A stretch of 64,000 nucleotides of DNA from MGBC124762 sp048201935 (GTDB lineage Bacteria > Bacillota > Clostridia > Oscillospirales > Oscillospiraceae): NCBI GenBank assembly GCA_048201935.1, contig DBFBGR010000015.1, positions 1 through 64,000 on the forward strand, given 5' to 3'. The notes under the pieces are model-generated. The model did not search any database. It saw only the letters and a list, made by a program, of their open reading frames with translations, and was not told the origin of the DNA. Positions 24,876 through 33,781 of the stretch are shown here, piece after piece. The first letter of the stretch is position 1. The number at the start of each line of letters is the position of its first letter. A program made the translations under genes and the position numbers.

Positions 24876-26927
24876 ATGAACAGCCTGATCAAGCAGACCT
24901 TGCAATATCTTGGAGGGGTCATTCCCCCGGCGGTCTTTCTGGCGGTCCTTTGGACCCTGCTGGAGCCAAAATGCCCCCGCAAGGCGGCCCGCCGGGCGCT
25001 CCTTGTCTTTCTGGGCGTGGAGTTGGTCATCCAGGGCGCGGTGACGGCCGTGTGGGACAGCCCGGAGCTGGTGTTTACCCTGCTGCCCTTGACCTTCTAT
25101 CTCCCCGCCATCCTGGGAGCCCATCTGCTGTCGGCCCGGCCCGCGGTCCCTACCGCCGTAAGCTGGCTGCTGGGGCTTTTGTGCCAGCATGTGCTCTTGC
25201 TGGTCCAAAAGCTGCTGGTGTTCCCCGTCAACTGGCTGGGAGGCAAGGTCTGGTCGTGGGCCGCGCTGGCGCTGCTGGCATTGGCGGCGGCGGGACTTCT
25301 GGTTGTGGCGCTTCGGGTCTTTCGTCCGGCCTTCCGCGCCGCCGCGGGGGAGCTGGGCGACAAGTGGTGGCCGCTGGTGGCGCTGCTGATGACCCTGCTG
25401 GCCCTTCACTCCTATTTCCTCTCCGGCCCCACCGCCCCGGTGGTGCTCATCATGCTGCTGTTTACCGCGCTGGTGGCCTTGTGGGTGATGGTCCGGCTGA
25501 TGACCGCCCTGGCCGCCGAGACCCAGGCCCGGGAGTTCACCGTACAGATGGACGCTCTGCGCCGGGACTATGAACTGCTCCAGCGCAAGCTGGAGCTGGG
25601 CCGGGGCTACCGCCATGACCAGCGCCACCACATGCTGGCCCTAAGCGCCCTCTTGCAGGAGGGCAAGACAGAGGCCGCCTTGGACTATGTAAGCGATTGG
25701 CAGGGCCAGCTCACCCAGGTCGAGAGCCGGAGCTGGTGCAAAAACGCCGCGGTGAACGCCGTTCTCTCCGTCTATGTGGCCCAGGCGGAGGCGGCAGACT
25801 GCGCGGTGGAGGCAGAGGTCTCTCTGCCCGAAGCTCTCCCGGTGGAGGAGCTGGACCTCTGCGTGGCCCTGGCCAACGCCTTGGAAAACGCCATCCACGC
25901 CTGTCAGGCCCAGAGCGATGGCGCGCCCCGGCGCGTCAAGCTGGAACTGGCCCTCACTGACCGCCGTCTGACCCTCCATGTGGAGAACTCCTGCGAAAAA
26001 GCCGTGGAGTTTGACGCGAACGGTTTTCCCACCGGGGAGCGTCGGCCCGGTCACGGCCAGGGGCTCAAGAGCATCGCGGCGGTGGCGAAGAAGTACCACG
26101 GGATGCTCCAATGCGACTGGGCCCAGGGCGTGTTCACCCTGTGGCTGGTGCTGCTGGACGCCGCCGACCAGCCCCGCAAGGCCCGCCGGGCCCCCATGGT
26201 GTGCGCGCTGACGCTTTTGGCCCTGTTTTTGCTCAACTGTATGCCCGCTCTGGCCCAGACGCTGGAGCGTGTGCCCGTGCTGGGCAGCGTGATCCGGGTG
26301 GTGGACCTGCGCTCCTATGCCTGGTTCTGGGGCGACACCGGCGTGGAGAGCCAGCTTCCCGTTTTGGACGGCGACCAGAGCGCCGTGGACGCGGTGGAGA
26401 CCAAAAAGGAGGCGTTCATCGCCCAGATGCAGGAGGTCTTTACCACCCAGGCCGCCCGGAAGCACCAGGGCTATGTGTCCCAGGATATCAGCTACGAGGT
26501 GGTGCGGGACGACGACGCGCTGTTTATCCTCCGCTTTGATGCGGTCCTCTACGCCGGCAGCTCGGTGGAATACCACAGCCATGTGGTGCTGGATAAGAAC
26601 ACCGAGCAGGTGCTGGCCTTGGCCGACCTGTTTTTGCCCGAGGTGAATTTCGTCTTCCCCATCAGCCGGGAGATCCGCGCCCAGATGGAGGAGCAGATGA
26701 ACGCGGACGCGGGCGATTACTTCCTGCCCGGCGGCATCTGGCCGGAGGAGGACTGCTTTAAGTCCATCGACCCGGAGACCCAGGACTTCTATATCAATGA
26801 AAACGGCCAATTAGTCATCGTCTTTGCCGAGTATGAGGTAGCCCCCGGCAGCATGGGCGCGCCGGAGTTCGTCATCCCCACCGACGCACTGGACGGTCTG
26901 CTGGTCCAGCCGTCCCTTTTGCAGTAA
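24876..26927 (+). CDS. GHKL histidine kinase with C-terminal RsiV/DUF3298-like extracytoplasmic module
   Basis: Sensor kinase of the AgrC/LytS class fused to an extra sensor, 683 residues. AGGAGG precedes the ATG at 24876. About six membrane segments (10-210) lead to a coiled coil and the phosphoacceptor His247 in RGYRHDQRHH. The GHKL ATPase follows, with N-box LANALENAIHAC (Asn338) and G-box GHGQGLKSI (392-400). A further membrane segment (about 441-460) then exports residues 461-683, which resemble the DUF4163/DUF3298 domain of the lysozyme-sensing anti-sigma factor RsiV (ETKKEAFIAQ..., then YINENGQLVIVFAEYEVAPG). GHKL kinases normally end after the ATPase, so this is an unusual architecture. 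It is followed 12 bases later by its LytTR regulator. Confidence 0.9.
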   Translation: MNSLIKQTLQYLGGVIPPAVFLAVLWTLLEPKCPRKAARRALLVFLGVELVIQGAVTAVWDSPELVFTLLPLTFYLPAILGAHLLSARPAVPTAVSWLLGLLCQHVLLLVQKLLVFPVNWLGGKVWSWAALALLALAAAGLLVVALRVFRPAFRAAAGELGDKWWPLVALLMTLLALHSYFLSGPTAPVVLIMLLFTALVALWVMVRLMTALAAETQAREFTVQMDALRRDYELLQRKLELGRGYRHDQRHHMLALSALLQEGKTEAALDYVSDWQGQLTQVESRSWCKNAAVNAVLSVYVAQAEAADCAVEAEVSLPEALPVEELDLCVALANALENAIHACQAQSDGAPRRVKLELALTDRRLTLHVENSCEKAVEFDANGFPTGERRPGHGQGLKSIAAVAKKYHGMLQCDWAQGVFTLWLVLLDAADQPRKARRAPMVCALTLLALFLLNCMPALAQTLERVPVLGSVIRVVDLRSYAWFWGDTGVESQLPVLDGDQSAVDAVETKKEAFIAQMQEVFTTQAARKHQGYVSQDISYEVVRDDDALFILRFDAVLYAGSSVEYHSHVVLDKNTEQVLALADLFLPEVNFVFPISREIRAQMEEQMNADAGDYFLPGGIWPEEDCFKSIDPETQDFYINENGQLVIVFAEYEVAPGSMGAPEFVIPTDALDGLLVQPSLLQ

Positions 26928-26939
26928 GGGGGTGGCGTG

Positions 26940-27668
26940 ATGCTGAAGTGCTGCGTCTGTGACGACGACCCCAAGGACCTGGCGGCCATCCGGGACCTGG
27001 CGGAGGACTTTTCCAGGGACCATCCGGAGTTTCCCTTGAAGCTCCAGACCTTTTCCTCTGCCTGCGACCTGTTGGCGCACATGGAGCGCAAGGGAGGCTT
27101 TGCCCTCTACCTGCTGGATGTCCTCATGCCCCAGATGGATGGGCTGGAGCTGGCCCGGAAGATCCGGAGGCGGAAGGAGCCTTCGGAGATCGTGTTCCTT
27201 ACCGTCTCTCGGGAGTTCGCTCTGGAGGCCTTTGACCTCGCCGCCTGCGACTACCTGGTCAAGCCCATTGAGAAGGAACGGTTTGAGCAGGCCATGCTCC
27301 GGGCCATGGGGCGGCTGGCCCAGCCGGAGGAGCCGGCCTTTCTCCTCAAGACCAGGGAGGGCCTTCGCCGGGTCCCCTTTCGGGAGTTGGTGGCGGTGGA
27401 GAGCTTCAACCATGACCGGGTGTGCACTCTGGTCACCGGCGCCCGGTGCGTCACCCCCGACACCCTGACCTCCCTGATGGAGCGGCTGGGGAACGACCCT
27501 AGGTTCTTCTCCCCTCACCGGGCGTATATCATCAACCTGGAGCATATCACCGCCCTGGATACCGACAGCGTGGTCCTGTCCAACGGCCAGCAGATCCCCG
27601 TGGCCCAGGCCTCCCTGTCCGCCCTCAAGCGGGCCTATGTGGCGTATCTGTCCCAGATCAACGATTGA
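26940..27668 (+). CDS. LytTR-family response regulator
   Basis: 242 residues from the ATG at 26940, 7 bases after GGGGG; a GTG one codon earlier is possible. The receiver domain (1-120) has the acidic pocket CDDD (7-10), phosphoacceptor Asp60 in LYLLDVLMPQMDG, and the conserved Lys in YLVKPIEKE. The C-terminal LytTR DNA-binding domain (about 135-240) has the FRELVAVESFNHDRV and FFSPHRAYIINLEHI motifs. It is the cognate partner of the kinase directly upstream. The tandem repeats at 24758-24793 are its most likely operator, so it should act on the divergent exoprotein gene and possibly its own operon. Confidence 0.95.
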   Translation: MLKCCVCDDDPKDLAAIRDLAEDFSRDHPEFPLKLQTFSSACDLLAHMERKGGFALYLLDVLMPQMDGLELARKIRRRKEPSEIVFLTVSREFALEAFDLAACDYLVKPIEKERFEQAMLRAMGRLAQPEEPAFLLKTREGLRRVPFRELVAVESFNHDRVCTLVTGARCVTPDTLTSLMERLGNDPRFFSPHRAYIINLEHITALDTDSVVLSNGQQIPVAQASLSALKRAYVAYLSQIND

Positions 27669-27741
27669 GCCATGGCGCCAGTCACCTGCGCTGTCCATGA
27701 GACAGCGTGGAAAATACATCAAATCTTAGGAGGTCTATGGT

Positions 27742-28905
27742 ATGAAAAAACGTATGTTGTCCCTGCTGGTGTGCGTGTGTCTGCTGGCGTCGGCTCTGAG
27801 CGTCACCGCTCTGGCCGCCGAGAGCGACGTGCTGCCCATGCGCGTCGAGGGGCCCGTCCTCTACCTGGACGGCGAGAAGCTGGTCCCCACCGCCGAGGGT
27901 GTCACCCACACCTTTGAAAACGGCGGCGTGGCCACCCTGACCACCGTGGGTCAAAACGAAGCGGGCGGCACCGACTACGCCCTGACCCTGGAAAACGTCC
28001 ATAGCACCAAGTCCACCCGGATGGCCATGAGCGACGGCGTCTACGCCGCCGGGCTCTTTTTCATGGACAGCCAGCCCATGACCGGTGACGCTTCGGAGCG
28101 CAAGGACACCCTGGCCATCACCCTGAAGGGCGAGAACATGATCTTTGTTCAGGGCCAGAGTGACGAGGCCGTGGCCACCGCCTTGGTGGTCACCTGCGGA
28201 ACTGCCCTGTCCGGGGAGGGCACCCTGACCCTGTGGGCCGCCCCCGCCGAGGACGCTCAGACCAAGTGCTTTGGCACCAACGTGACCGGCGATCTCCAGG
28301 TGGGCGTGTCCCTGATCTGTATGGCGGGCATGACCCTGCGTGGCGAGCTGTCCTTTACCGACGGCGCTACCCTGCGCTGGCCCACTGAGCAGGTTCTGGC
28401 TGAGCGGTCCGACGCCCAGATTGGCCTGGCCAGCCGTGTGCTGATGGACGGCGAGGCCGCCGCCGACATGGCGGTGGTGGCCGTTCCCTCCGACGAGGTG
28501 ACCCGGGGCGTGGCGGTGTTCAACCTGTGGCTGGCCAAGGGCGCTCCCGCCCCCCAGGGGGAGTATCCCTTTACCGACGCCGTCATGGCCGACTTTATGC
28601 AGCCCGCCATCTGCTGGGCCGCTGAGGCGGGCGTCGCCAAGGGCTACGGCGACGGCACCTTCGGCGCCAATGACCCCATCACCTACGAGCAGTTCGGCGT
28701 GATGTTCTACCGCATGAACGGCAGCCCTGCCGTGGAGGGGGACTTCCCCGCCGACTTCCCCTACGCTGACAGCGTCAGCTCCTGGGCCCATGACGCCGTG
28801 CTCCGGGCCATCCAGGCCGATTCCTTCCCCAGGGATCCTCAGGGCATCCTGACCCACGGCGAGATGGACCGGCTGGTGGAGGCTTTGAAGAGGCTCCTGG
28901 GCTGA
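27742..28905 (+). CDS. Secreted protein with C-terminal SLH repeats
   Basis: 387 residues; TAGGAGG precedes the ATG at 27742. A signal peptide (MKKRMLSLLVCVCLLASALS, ending ALAA, 1-28) is followed by a domain of about 230 residues that I do not recognise (carbohydrate-like strands such as GTLTLWAAPAEDAQTK) and by about one and a half SLH repeats: AICWAAEAGVAKGYGDGTFG, then an NDPITYEQF segment, and a shorter one ending in ILTHGEMDRLVEAL. It should bind the wall through SLH. It lies 73 bases after the response-regulator gene in the same direction, so it is probably part of or controlled by the same two-component locus. Confidence 0.9.
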   Translation: MKKRMLSLLVCVCLLASALSVTALAAESDVLPMRVEGPVLYLDGEKLVPTAEGVTHTFENGGVATLTTVGQNEAGGTDYALTLENVHSTKSTRMAMSDGVYAAGLFFMDSQPMTGDASERKDTLAITLKGENMIFVQGQSDEAVATALVVTCGTALSGEGTLTLWAAPAEDAQTKCFGTNVTGDLQVGVSLICMAGMTLRGELSFTDGATLRWPTEQVLAERSDAQIGLASRVLMDGEAAADMAVVAVPSDEVTRGVAVFNLWLAKGAPAPQGEYPFTDAVMADFMQPAICWAAEAGVAKGYGDGTFGANDPITYEQFGVMFYRMNGSPAVEGDFPADFPYADSVSSWAHDAVLRAIQADSFPRDPQGILTHGEMDRLVEALKRLLG

Positions 28906-28933
28906 GCGGGCAAGCGAATAGAATACCGTGACG

Positions 28934-28961
28934 ACAGAGCGGAGGCAAGCCTCCGCTCTGT
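28934..28961 (+). terminator. Stem-loop terminator after the SLH gene
   Basis: ACAGAGCGGAGG-CAAG-CCTCCGCTCTGT is a perfect 12-bp stem 28 bases after the stop; the following T-tract is short, so it may be a weak or Rho-assisted terminator. Confidence 0.75.
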
Positions 28962-28988
28962 CCTGCGGTAGGGTAGCAATATTTTACT

Positions 28989-29016
28989 TTGCAAAGGGAC
29001 GTTTTTGTGGTAAAAT
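28989..29016 (+). promoter_or_regulatory. Promoter of the partner-switch/transporter operon
   Basis: TTGCAA (28989-28994), 16-base spacer, TAAAAT (29011-29016), 36 bases before the first ATG. Confidence 0.6.
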
Positions 29017-29035
29017 GCTTAAGATATTTTACCAC
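29007..29035. promoter_or_regulatory. 10-bp inverted repeat operator over the -10 box
   Basis: GTGGTAAAAT (29007-29016) and ATTTTACCAC (29026-29035) form a perfect inverted repeat with a 9-base centre containing CTTAAG. It covers the -10 and the transcription start, the classic position of a repressor site. No regulator gene is adjacent. Confidence 0.65.
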
Positions 29036-29052
29036 CTAACGGAGGATCACAT

Positions 29053-30630
29053 ATGGCGATGACCCAGCTTACCAACGAGAATATCGACCTGGCGGCGGCC
29101 CAGGCAGAGGAATTCCTGCGCCAATACGGCCTGGAGGGCAAGGACTGCTTACGCCTGCGTTTGACCCTGGAAGAGACCTTGCTGAAATATCAGGAGGCCC
29201 TGGGGCCAGAGGGGAGCTTTTCCATCCGGTGCGTCAAGCGCCTGGGCCGCGCGCGCATCGAGCTGGCCTTCCCCGGCGAGCGCATCGCCCCCGCTCTCTC
29301 CCAGGAGGAGACCGACAGCGAGGTCCTGCGGGGCCTGCTGGCGGGCATGGGCGCGGCCCCCAGCTGGCAGTACAAAAACGGGGTCAATCTGGTCAGCTTT
29401 GCCCCGCCCCGAAAAAAGCCCTCCCAGGTCCTGATGCTGCTGGGCTCCATTGCGTTGGCGGTGGTGTGCGGACTATTGGGGCTGCTGCTGCCTGAGGAGG
29501 CACGGCTTTTCCTGTCCCAGGACCTGGTATCTCCGCTTTTTAACACCTTTATGGGGCTTTTGACCGCCGTGGCCGGGCCCATGATCTTCCTGTCGGTGAC
29601 CTGGGGCATTTACAGCATCGGCGACACCGCCACCCTGGGCCGCATCGGCAGCAAGATGATCGGACGGTTTTTGGCTATCTCTCTGCTGGTGGGCCTTGTG
29701 ATGCTGGGGCTGTTTCTGCCCTTCTTCTCCCTGTCGGGCTCGGGAAACGCCGCCTTCAACTTCCGTGAGCTTTTGGAGATGGTGCTCAACATCGTGCCCG
29801 GTAACTTCTTCACTCCCTTTACCGAGGGCAACCCCCTTCAGATCATCTTTGTGGCGGTGCTCATCGGCCTTGCGCTGCTGGTGCTGGGGAGCAAGACCAC
29901 CGTGGCCGCCTCCTTCATCGAGCAGAGCAACTACATCGTCCAGCTCATTATGGAGGGCATCAGCGCCCTGGTCCCCCTGTTCGTCTTCGGCAGCATCTTC
30001 ACCATGATCCTCAACAAGAACTTCGCCGCTCTGGCCGGGGCGTACAAGTGGCCCTTGCTGGTGCTGCTGGGAGAGACGGTGCTGGTGGCGGCGTATCTGC
30101 TGGTGGTCTCCCTTCGTAAGAAGGTGAGCGTGGCCACGCTGGGGAAGAAGCTGTTTCCGTCCTTTCTCATCTGCCTGTCCACCGCCTCCTCCTCCGCGGC
30201 CTTCGCCACCAATGTGGAGACCTGCGAGAAGGACCTGGGCATCGACCGGCGGATCGTCAACTTCGGCATCCCCCTGGGCCAGGTGGTCTTCATGCCCGGC
30301 GCCATCACGCTGTTTCTGGCGGCGGGGCTGTGCATGGGCGAGCTCTACCAGGTGGAGATGTCGGCGGGATGGCTGGCGTCGGCGCTGCTCATCGCGGTGG
30401 TGCTGGCGGTGGCGGCTCCGCCGGTGCCCGGAGGGGCGCTGACGTGCTACACCATGCTCTTTACCCAGCTCAAAGTCCCCGCTGAGGCCATCACCATCGC
30501 CATCACCCTGAATATCATCATGGACTTTTTGGCCACGGCGGTGAACATCCTGTGCCTCCAGACCGAGCTTGTGGAGCTGGCGGGCGGCTTGGATATGCTG
30601 GATGAACAGGCCCTTCGGGCCCATAAGTGA
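29053..30630 (+). CDS. SDF-family (dicarboxylate/amino acid:cation) symporter with N-terminal degenerate RsbW-like domain
   Basis: 525 residues, GGAGG before the ATG at 29053. Residues about 130-510 are the sodium/proton:dicarboxylate (SDF/DAACS) symporter fold, with multiple membrane helices and the STASSSAAFATN serine-rich re-entrant loop and GQVVFMPGAITLF motif of the substrate site. Residues 1-120 are cytoplasmic and resemble an HATPase_c/RsbW domain: RLRLTLEETLLK fits the N-box but has Lys where the Mg-binding Asn should be, and GLLAGMGAAPSWQYKNGVNL fits the final helix-strand; the DNGxPF box is lost. It is therefore probably a non-catalytic docking domain. First gene of a six-gene run with STAS, phosphatase and ABC transporter genes. 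Confidence 0.88.
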   Translation: MAMTQLTNENIDLAAAQAEEFLRQYGLEGKDCLRLRLTLEETLLKYQEALGPEGSFSIRCVKRLGRARIELAFPGERIAPALSQEETDSEVLRGLLAGMGAAPSWQYKNGVNLVSFAPPRKKPSQVLMLLGSIALAVVCGLLGLLLPEEARLFLSQDLVSPLFNTFMGLLTAVAGPMIFLSVTWGIYSIGDTATLGRIGSKMIGRFLAISLLVGLVMLGLFLPFFSLSGSGNAAFNFRELLEMVLNIVPGNFFTPFTEGNPLQIIFVAVLIGLALLVLGSKTTVAASFIEQSNYIVQLIMEGISALVPLFVFGSIFTMILNKNFAALAGAYKWPLLVLLGETVLVAAYLLVVSLRKKVSVATLGKKLFPSFLICLSTASSSAAFATNVETCEKDLGIDRRIVNFGIPLGQVVFMPGAITLFLAAGLCMGELYQVEMSAGWLASALLIAVVLAVAAPPVPGGALTCYTMLFTQLKVPAEAITIAITLNIIMDFLATAVNILCLQTELVELAGGLDMLDEQALRAHK

Positions 30631-30647
30631 TAAGGAGGAAACGACGT

Positions 30648-30944
30648 ATGACCATCAACAAAACTCTGGACGGCGCTACCCTGACTCTGGCCCTGGAGGG
30701 CCGGCTGGACACCACCACCGCTCCCCAGTTGGAGGCGGAGGTGAAGGATTCCCTGTCGGGCGTGACCGCCCTGATCCTGGACTTTACCGCCTTGGAGTAC
30801 ATCTCCTCCGCAGGCCTTCGAGTGGTGCTCTCCGCCCAAAAGGCCATGAATAAGCAAGGGACCATGGTGGTCCGTGGGGTCAACGAGTACGTGATGGAGG
30901 TCTTGGAGGTCACCGGCTTTGCCGACATCCTGACCATCGAATAA
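30648..30944 (+). CDS. STAS-domain anti-sigma-factor-antagonist-type protein
   Basis: 98-residue single-domain STAS protein like SpoIIAA/RsbV. The ATG at 30648 follows GGAGGAA by 6 bases. The phosphorylatable serine lies in LEYISSAGLRVVL (Ser53/Ser54), the canonical site modified by RsbW-type kinases and restored by SpoIIE/PP2C phosphatases. In known circuits the unphosphorylated form binds a partner. Here it lies between a symporter and a phosphatase, each carrying an RsbW-like domain, so it is the probable mobile switch of this operon. No sigma factor gene is nearby. Confidence 0.93.
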   Translation: MTINKTLDGATLTLALEGRLDTTTAPQLEAEVKDSLSGVTALILDFTALEYISSAGLRVVLSAQKAMNKQGTMVVRGVNEYVMEVLEVTGFADILTIE

Positions 30945-30947
30945 GCC

Positions 30948-33764
30948 ATGGCCTATCTGCGTCTGGCATTGGCGGCCGCCTGCCCGGTGGCCGCTACGGT
31001 GGTGCTCTATCTGCTGAGCAAGCGGCCCTTTCTGGCCGGGCTGAAGCCCTGGCAGCGGCAGTTGGTATACGGTCTTGTGTTCGGGGCGATGGCGGTGGTC
31101 GGCTCGGAATTTGGCGTGCCCATCGACGGGGCCGTCATCAACGTCCGGGACGCGGCGCCCTTATGCGCGGGGCTTATCTTTGGCCCGCCGGCGGGGATCA
31201 TCGCCGGGGTGATCGGCGGCGCGGAGCGGTGGTTTGCCGTCCTTTGGGGGGCGGGGACCTACACCCGCCTGGCCTGCAGCGTGTCCACCCTGCTGTCCGG
31301 TATTTTCGCCGCCGCCCTGCGAAAGTGGATGTTTGACGACAAGACCCCCTCCTGGCAATACGGCTTCGCCATCGGCGTGATCACGGAAGTGTTCCACATG
31401 CTGATGGTCTTTTTCACCAACATGGCCGACGTGCGGGTGGCCTTTGGCTTTGTGCGCCTTTGCGCGGGGCCCATGATCCTGGTCAACGGCTGCGCGGTGA
31501 TGTGCGCGGTGGCGCTGGTGTCCCGGCTGAGCCGGCGTGAGCGCAAGAGCCTGGAAAAGGAGCACCGCCAACTGACCCAGACCTTTTCCAAATGGCTGTC
31601 GGCGGTGGTGCTGGTGGCCTTTTGCGCCACCAGCGTGTTCACCTGGTTTTTGCAGACCAGCTCCGCCGAGGACAGCAACCGCCAACTCCTGACACTCAAT
31701 CTGGACGACGTGAAGCGGGACATCATGGACGCCTCGGACGCCAATCTGCTGGCGCTGACCCGGGGCGTGGCCGCCGACCTCAACGCCGCCAAGGACATCA
31801 ACGGCATCGTTTTGTCCTCCATTCGCCGTCAGCCGGGCAACGACTTTTCCGAGATCAACGTGGTGGACGAAAACGGCATCATCACCCACTCCTCCACCCT
31901 GGGCTATCCCGGCTTTGACATGGCCTCTGGCCAGCAGTCGAGCGAGTTTTTGGTGCTTTTGGACGGCGGCGTGCAGGAGTATGTGCAGAGCTATCAGCCC
32001 GTGTCCAAGGACGGCAAGACCTACATGAAATACGCCGGCGTGGCCCTGGACCGGGGCGGCTTCGTCCAGGTGGGCTACAACGCCCGGCGCTTTCGCCAGG
32101 ACATTGATCAGCGGGTGGTGGGGGCCACCAAAAACCGCCACGTGGGAGAAAACGGCTACCTCATCATCGCCGCCGAGGACTGGAGCATCGTCAGCGGCCC
32201 CAAGGGGGACGAGGGAAAAAATCTCCAGACCGCTGGTATCTGGCTGGACACCAGCGCCACGGCGGAATACACCCGGTTTGAGAGCATGGCCTACGGGGAG
32301 CGGTGCTACTGTATGTACACCGTCACCGAGGGCTACTCCATCATCGCTGTTACCCCGGTGTCCGATGTGGTCTTCTCCCGGGACCTTTCGGTGTTCATCA
32401 CCATTTTTATGGAGATCCTGGTCTTTGCCGCCCTCTTTGTGCTGGTGTATCTCCTGATCAAAAAGCTGGTGGTGGAGAACATCCACGAGATCAACCACAG
32501 CCTCAGGGAGATCACCGGGGGCAATCTGGACGTGTCGGTGAATGTGCGCACCAACGAGGAGTTTGTCTCCTTGTCCGACGACATCAACTCTACCGTCCTG
32601 ACCCTGAAGGGCTACATCGCCCAGGCGGCGGCCCGGCTGGACAAGGAGCTGGAGGTGGCCAAGGTCATCCAGTCCTCCACCCTGCCCAGCGTCTTCCCGC
32701 CCTATCCCCAGCGCACGGATTTTGACATCTTCGCCAGCATGGACACCGCCCGAGAGGTGGGCGGCGACTTTTACGACTTCTATCTGTTGGACGATGACCG
32801 TCTGGCCTTTTTGATCGCCGACGTGTCGGGCAAGGGCATCACCGCCGCCATGTTTATGATGAAGGCCAAGACCCTTATCAAGAGCTACGCCGAGAAGGAG
32901 ACCGATGTGGCCGCCATCCTCACCCAGGCCAACGAGGCCCTGTGCGAGGGGAACGACGCGGAGATGTTCGTCACCTGCTGGATGGGCATCCTCACCTTTT
33001 CCACCCACACCGTCTCCTTCGCCAACGCCGGACACAATCCGCCTCTGGTCCGCCGCCAGGGCGGGCAGTTTGAATACTTCAAGTCCAGGCCCGGCTTCGT
33101 GCTGGGTGGCATGGAGGGCGTCCGCTACCGCTCCGGGGAGCTGACGCTGGCGCCGGGGGACGAGATCTTCCTCTACACCGACGGCGTCACCGAGGCCAAC
33201 GACAGCGAAAACGCCCTCTACGGCGAGGAGCGGCTGCGCTCGGCGCTGAACGCTATGGAGGATGTGGACGCCCAAGAGCTCTGCCGCCGGGTCAAGGCGG
33301 ACGTGGACGCCTTTGTGGGCCAGGCCGACCAGTTTGACGACATCACCATGCTGAGCCTGCGGCTACTGCCCCAGAGCGTACTGGAGCTGCGCGCCGACCT
33401 TGCCGAGCTGGAGCGGGCCACCGCCTTTGTGGAGGACACCCTGCGCGCCGCCGGAACAGAGGAGAAGATCATTGTGAAGATGAACATCGCCGTGGACGAG
33501 ATCTTCTCCAACATCGCCCGCTATAGCGGCGCGGACAGAGCTCTGGTGGAGTGCGCCGTGACGCCGCAGCGGGTGACGGTGCGCTTCGTGGACAACGGCA
33601 AGCCCTACGACCCCACCCAGCGCGCCGAGCCCGACGTGACCCTTTCCGCCGAGGAGCGGGACATCGGCGGCCTCGGTATCCTGATGGTGAAGAGGTCCAT
33701 GGACGGCGTGGAATACGCCTACGAAAACGGCCAGAATATCCTGACCCTTTGGAAAAATCGCTGA
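30948..33764 (+). CDS. Membrane sensor SpoIIE-type phosphatase with C-terminal RsbW-like kinase domain
   Basis: 938 residues starting 4 bases after the STAS gene. Order: 5TMR-LYT-like membrane module (1-195; the FGVPIDGAVINVRDAAPLCA signature); a membrane helix (about 213-235); an extracytoplasmic dCache-like ligand domain (about 240-470); a membrane helix; HAMP (about 505-555); a PP2C/SpoIIE phosphatase domain (about 585-790) with metal ligands in REVGGDFYDF, LIADVSGKG and DQFDDITML; and an HATPase_c domain (about 800-938) with intact N-box NIAVDEIFSN, G1-like VDNGKPYDP and GGLGILMVK. Phosphatase and potential antagonist kinase thus share one chain that senses an external ligand. The STAS protein upstream is the obvious substrate. 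Confidence 0.92.
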   Translation: MAYLRLALAAACPVAATVVLYLLSKRPFLAGLKPWQRQLVYGLVFGAMAVVGSEFGVPIDGAVINVRDAAPLCAGLIFGPPAGIIAGVIGGAERWFAVLWGAGTYTRLACSVSTLLSGIFAAALRKWMFDDKTPSWQYGFAIGVITEVFHMLMVFFTNMADVRVAFGFVRLCAGPMILVNGCAVMCAVALVSRLSRRERKSLEKEHRQLTQTFSKWLSAVVLVAFCATSVFTWFLQTSSAEDSNRQLLTLNLDDVKRDIMDASDANLLALTRGVAADLNAAKDINGIVLSSIRRQPGNDFSEINVVDENGIITHSSTLGYPGFDMASGQQSSEFLVLLDGGVQEYVQSYQPVSKDGKTYMKYAGVALDRGGFVQVGYNARRFRQDIDQRVVGATKNRHVGENGYLIIAAEDWSIVSGPKGDEGKNLQTAGIWLDTSATAEYTRFESMAYGERCYCMYTVTEGYSIIAVTPVSDVVFSRDLSVFITIFMEILVFAALFVLVYLLIKKLVVENIHEINHSLREITGGNLDVSVNVRTNEEFVSLSDDINSTVLTLKGYIAQAAARLDKELEVAKVIQSSTLPSVFPPYPQRTDFDIFASMDTAREVGGDFYDFYLLDDDRLAFLIADVSGKGITAAMFMMKAKTLIKSYAEKETDVAAILTQANEALCEGNDAEMFVTCWMGILTFSTHTVSFANAGHNPPLVRRQGGQFEYFKSRPGFVLGGMEGVRYRSGELTLAPGDEIFLYTDGVTEANDSENALYGEERLRSALNAMEDVDAQELCRRVKADVDAFVGQADQFDDITMLSLRLLPQSVLELRADLAELERATAFVEDTLRAAGTEEKIIVKMNIAVDEIFSNIARYSGADRALVECAVTPQRVTVRFVDNGKPYDPTQRAEPDVTLSAEERDIGGLGILMVKRSMDGVEYAYENGQNILTLWKNR

Positions 33765-33781
33765 GAAGGGAGACTATGCCC

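Noticed and set aside
31161..33275. A 704-codon minus-strand frame opposite the sensor phosphatase gene
   Set aside because: His/Gly/Val-rich antisense product; the plus strand encodes a complete multi-domain protein with catalytic motifs.
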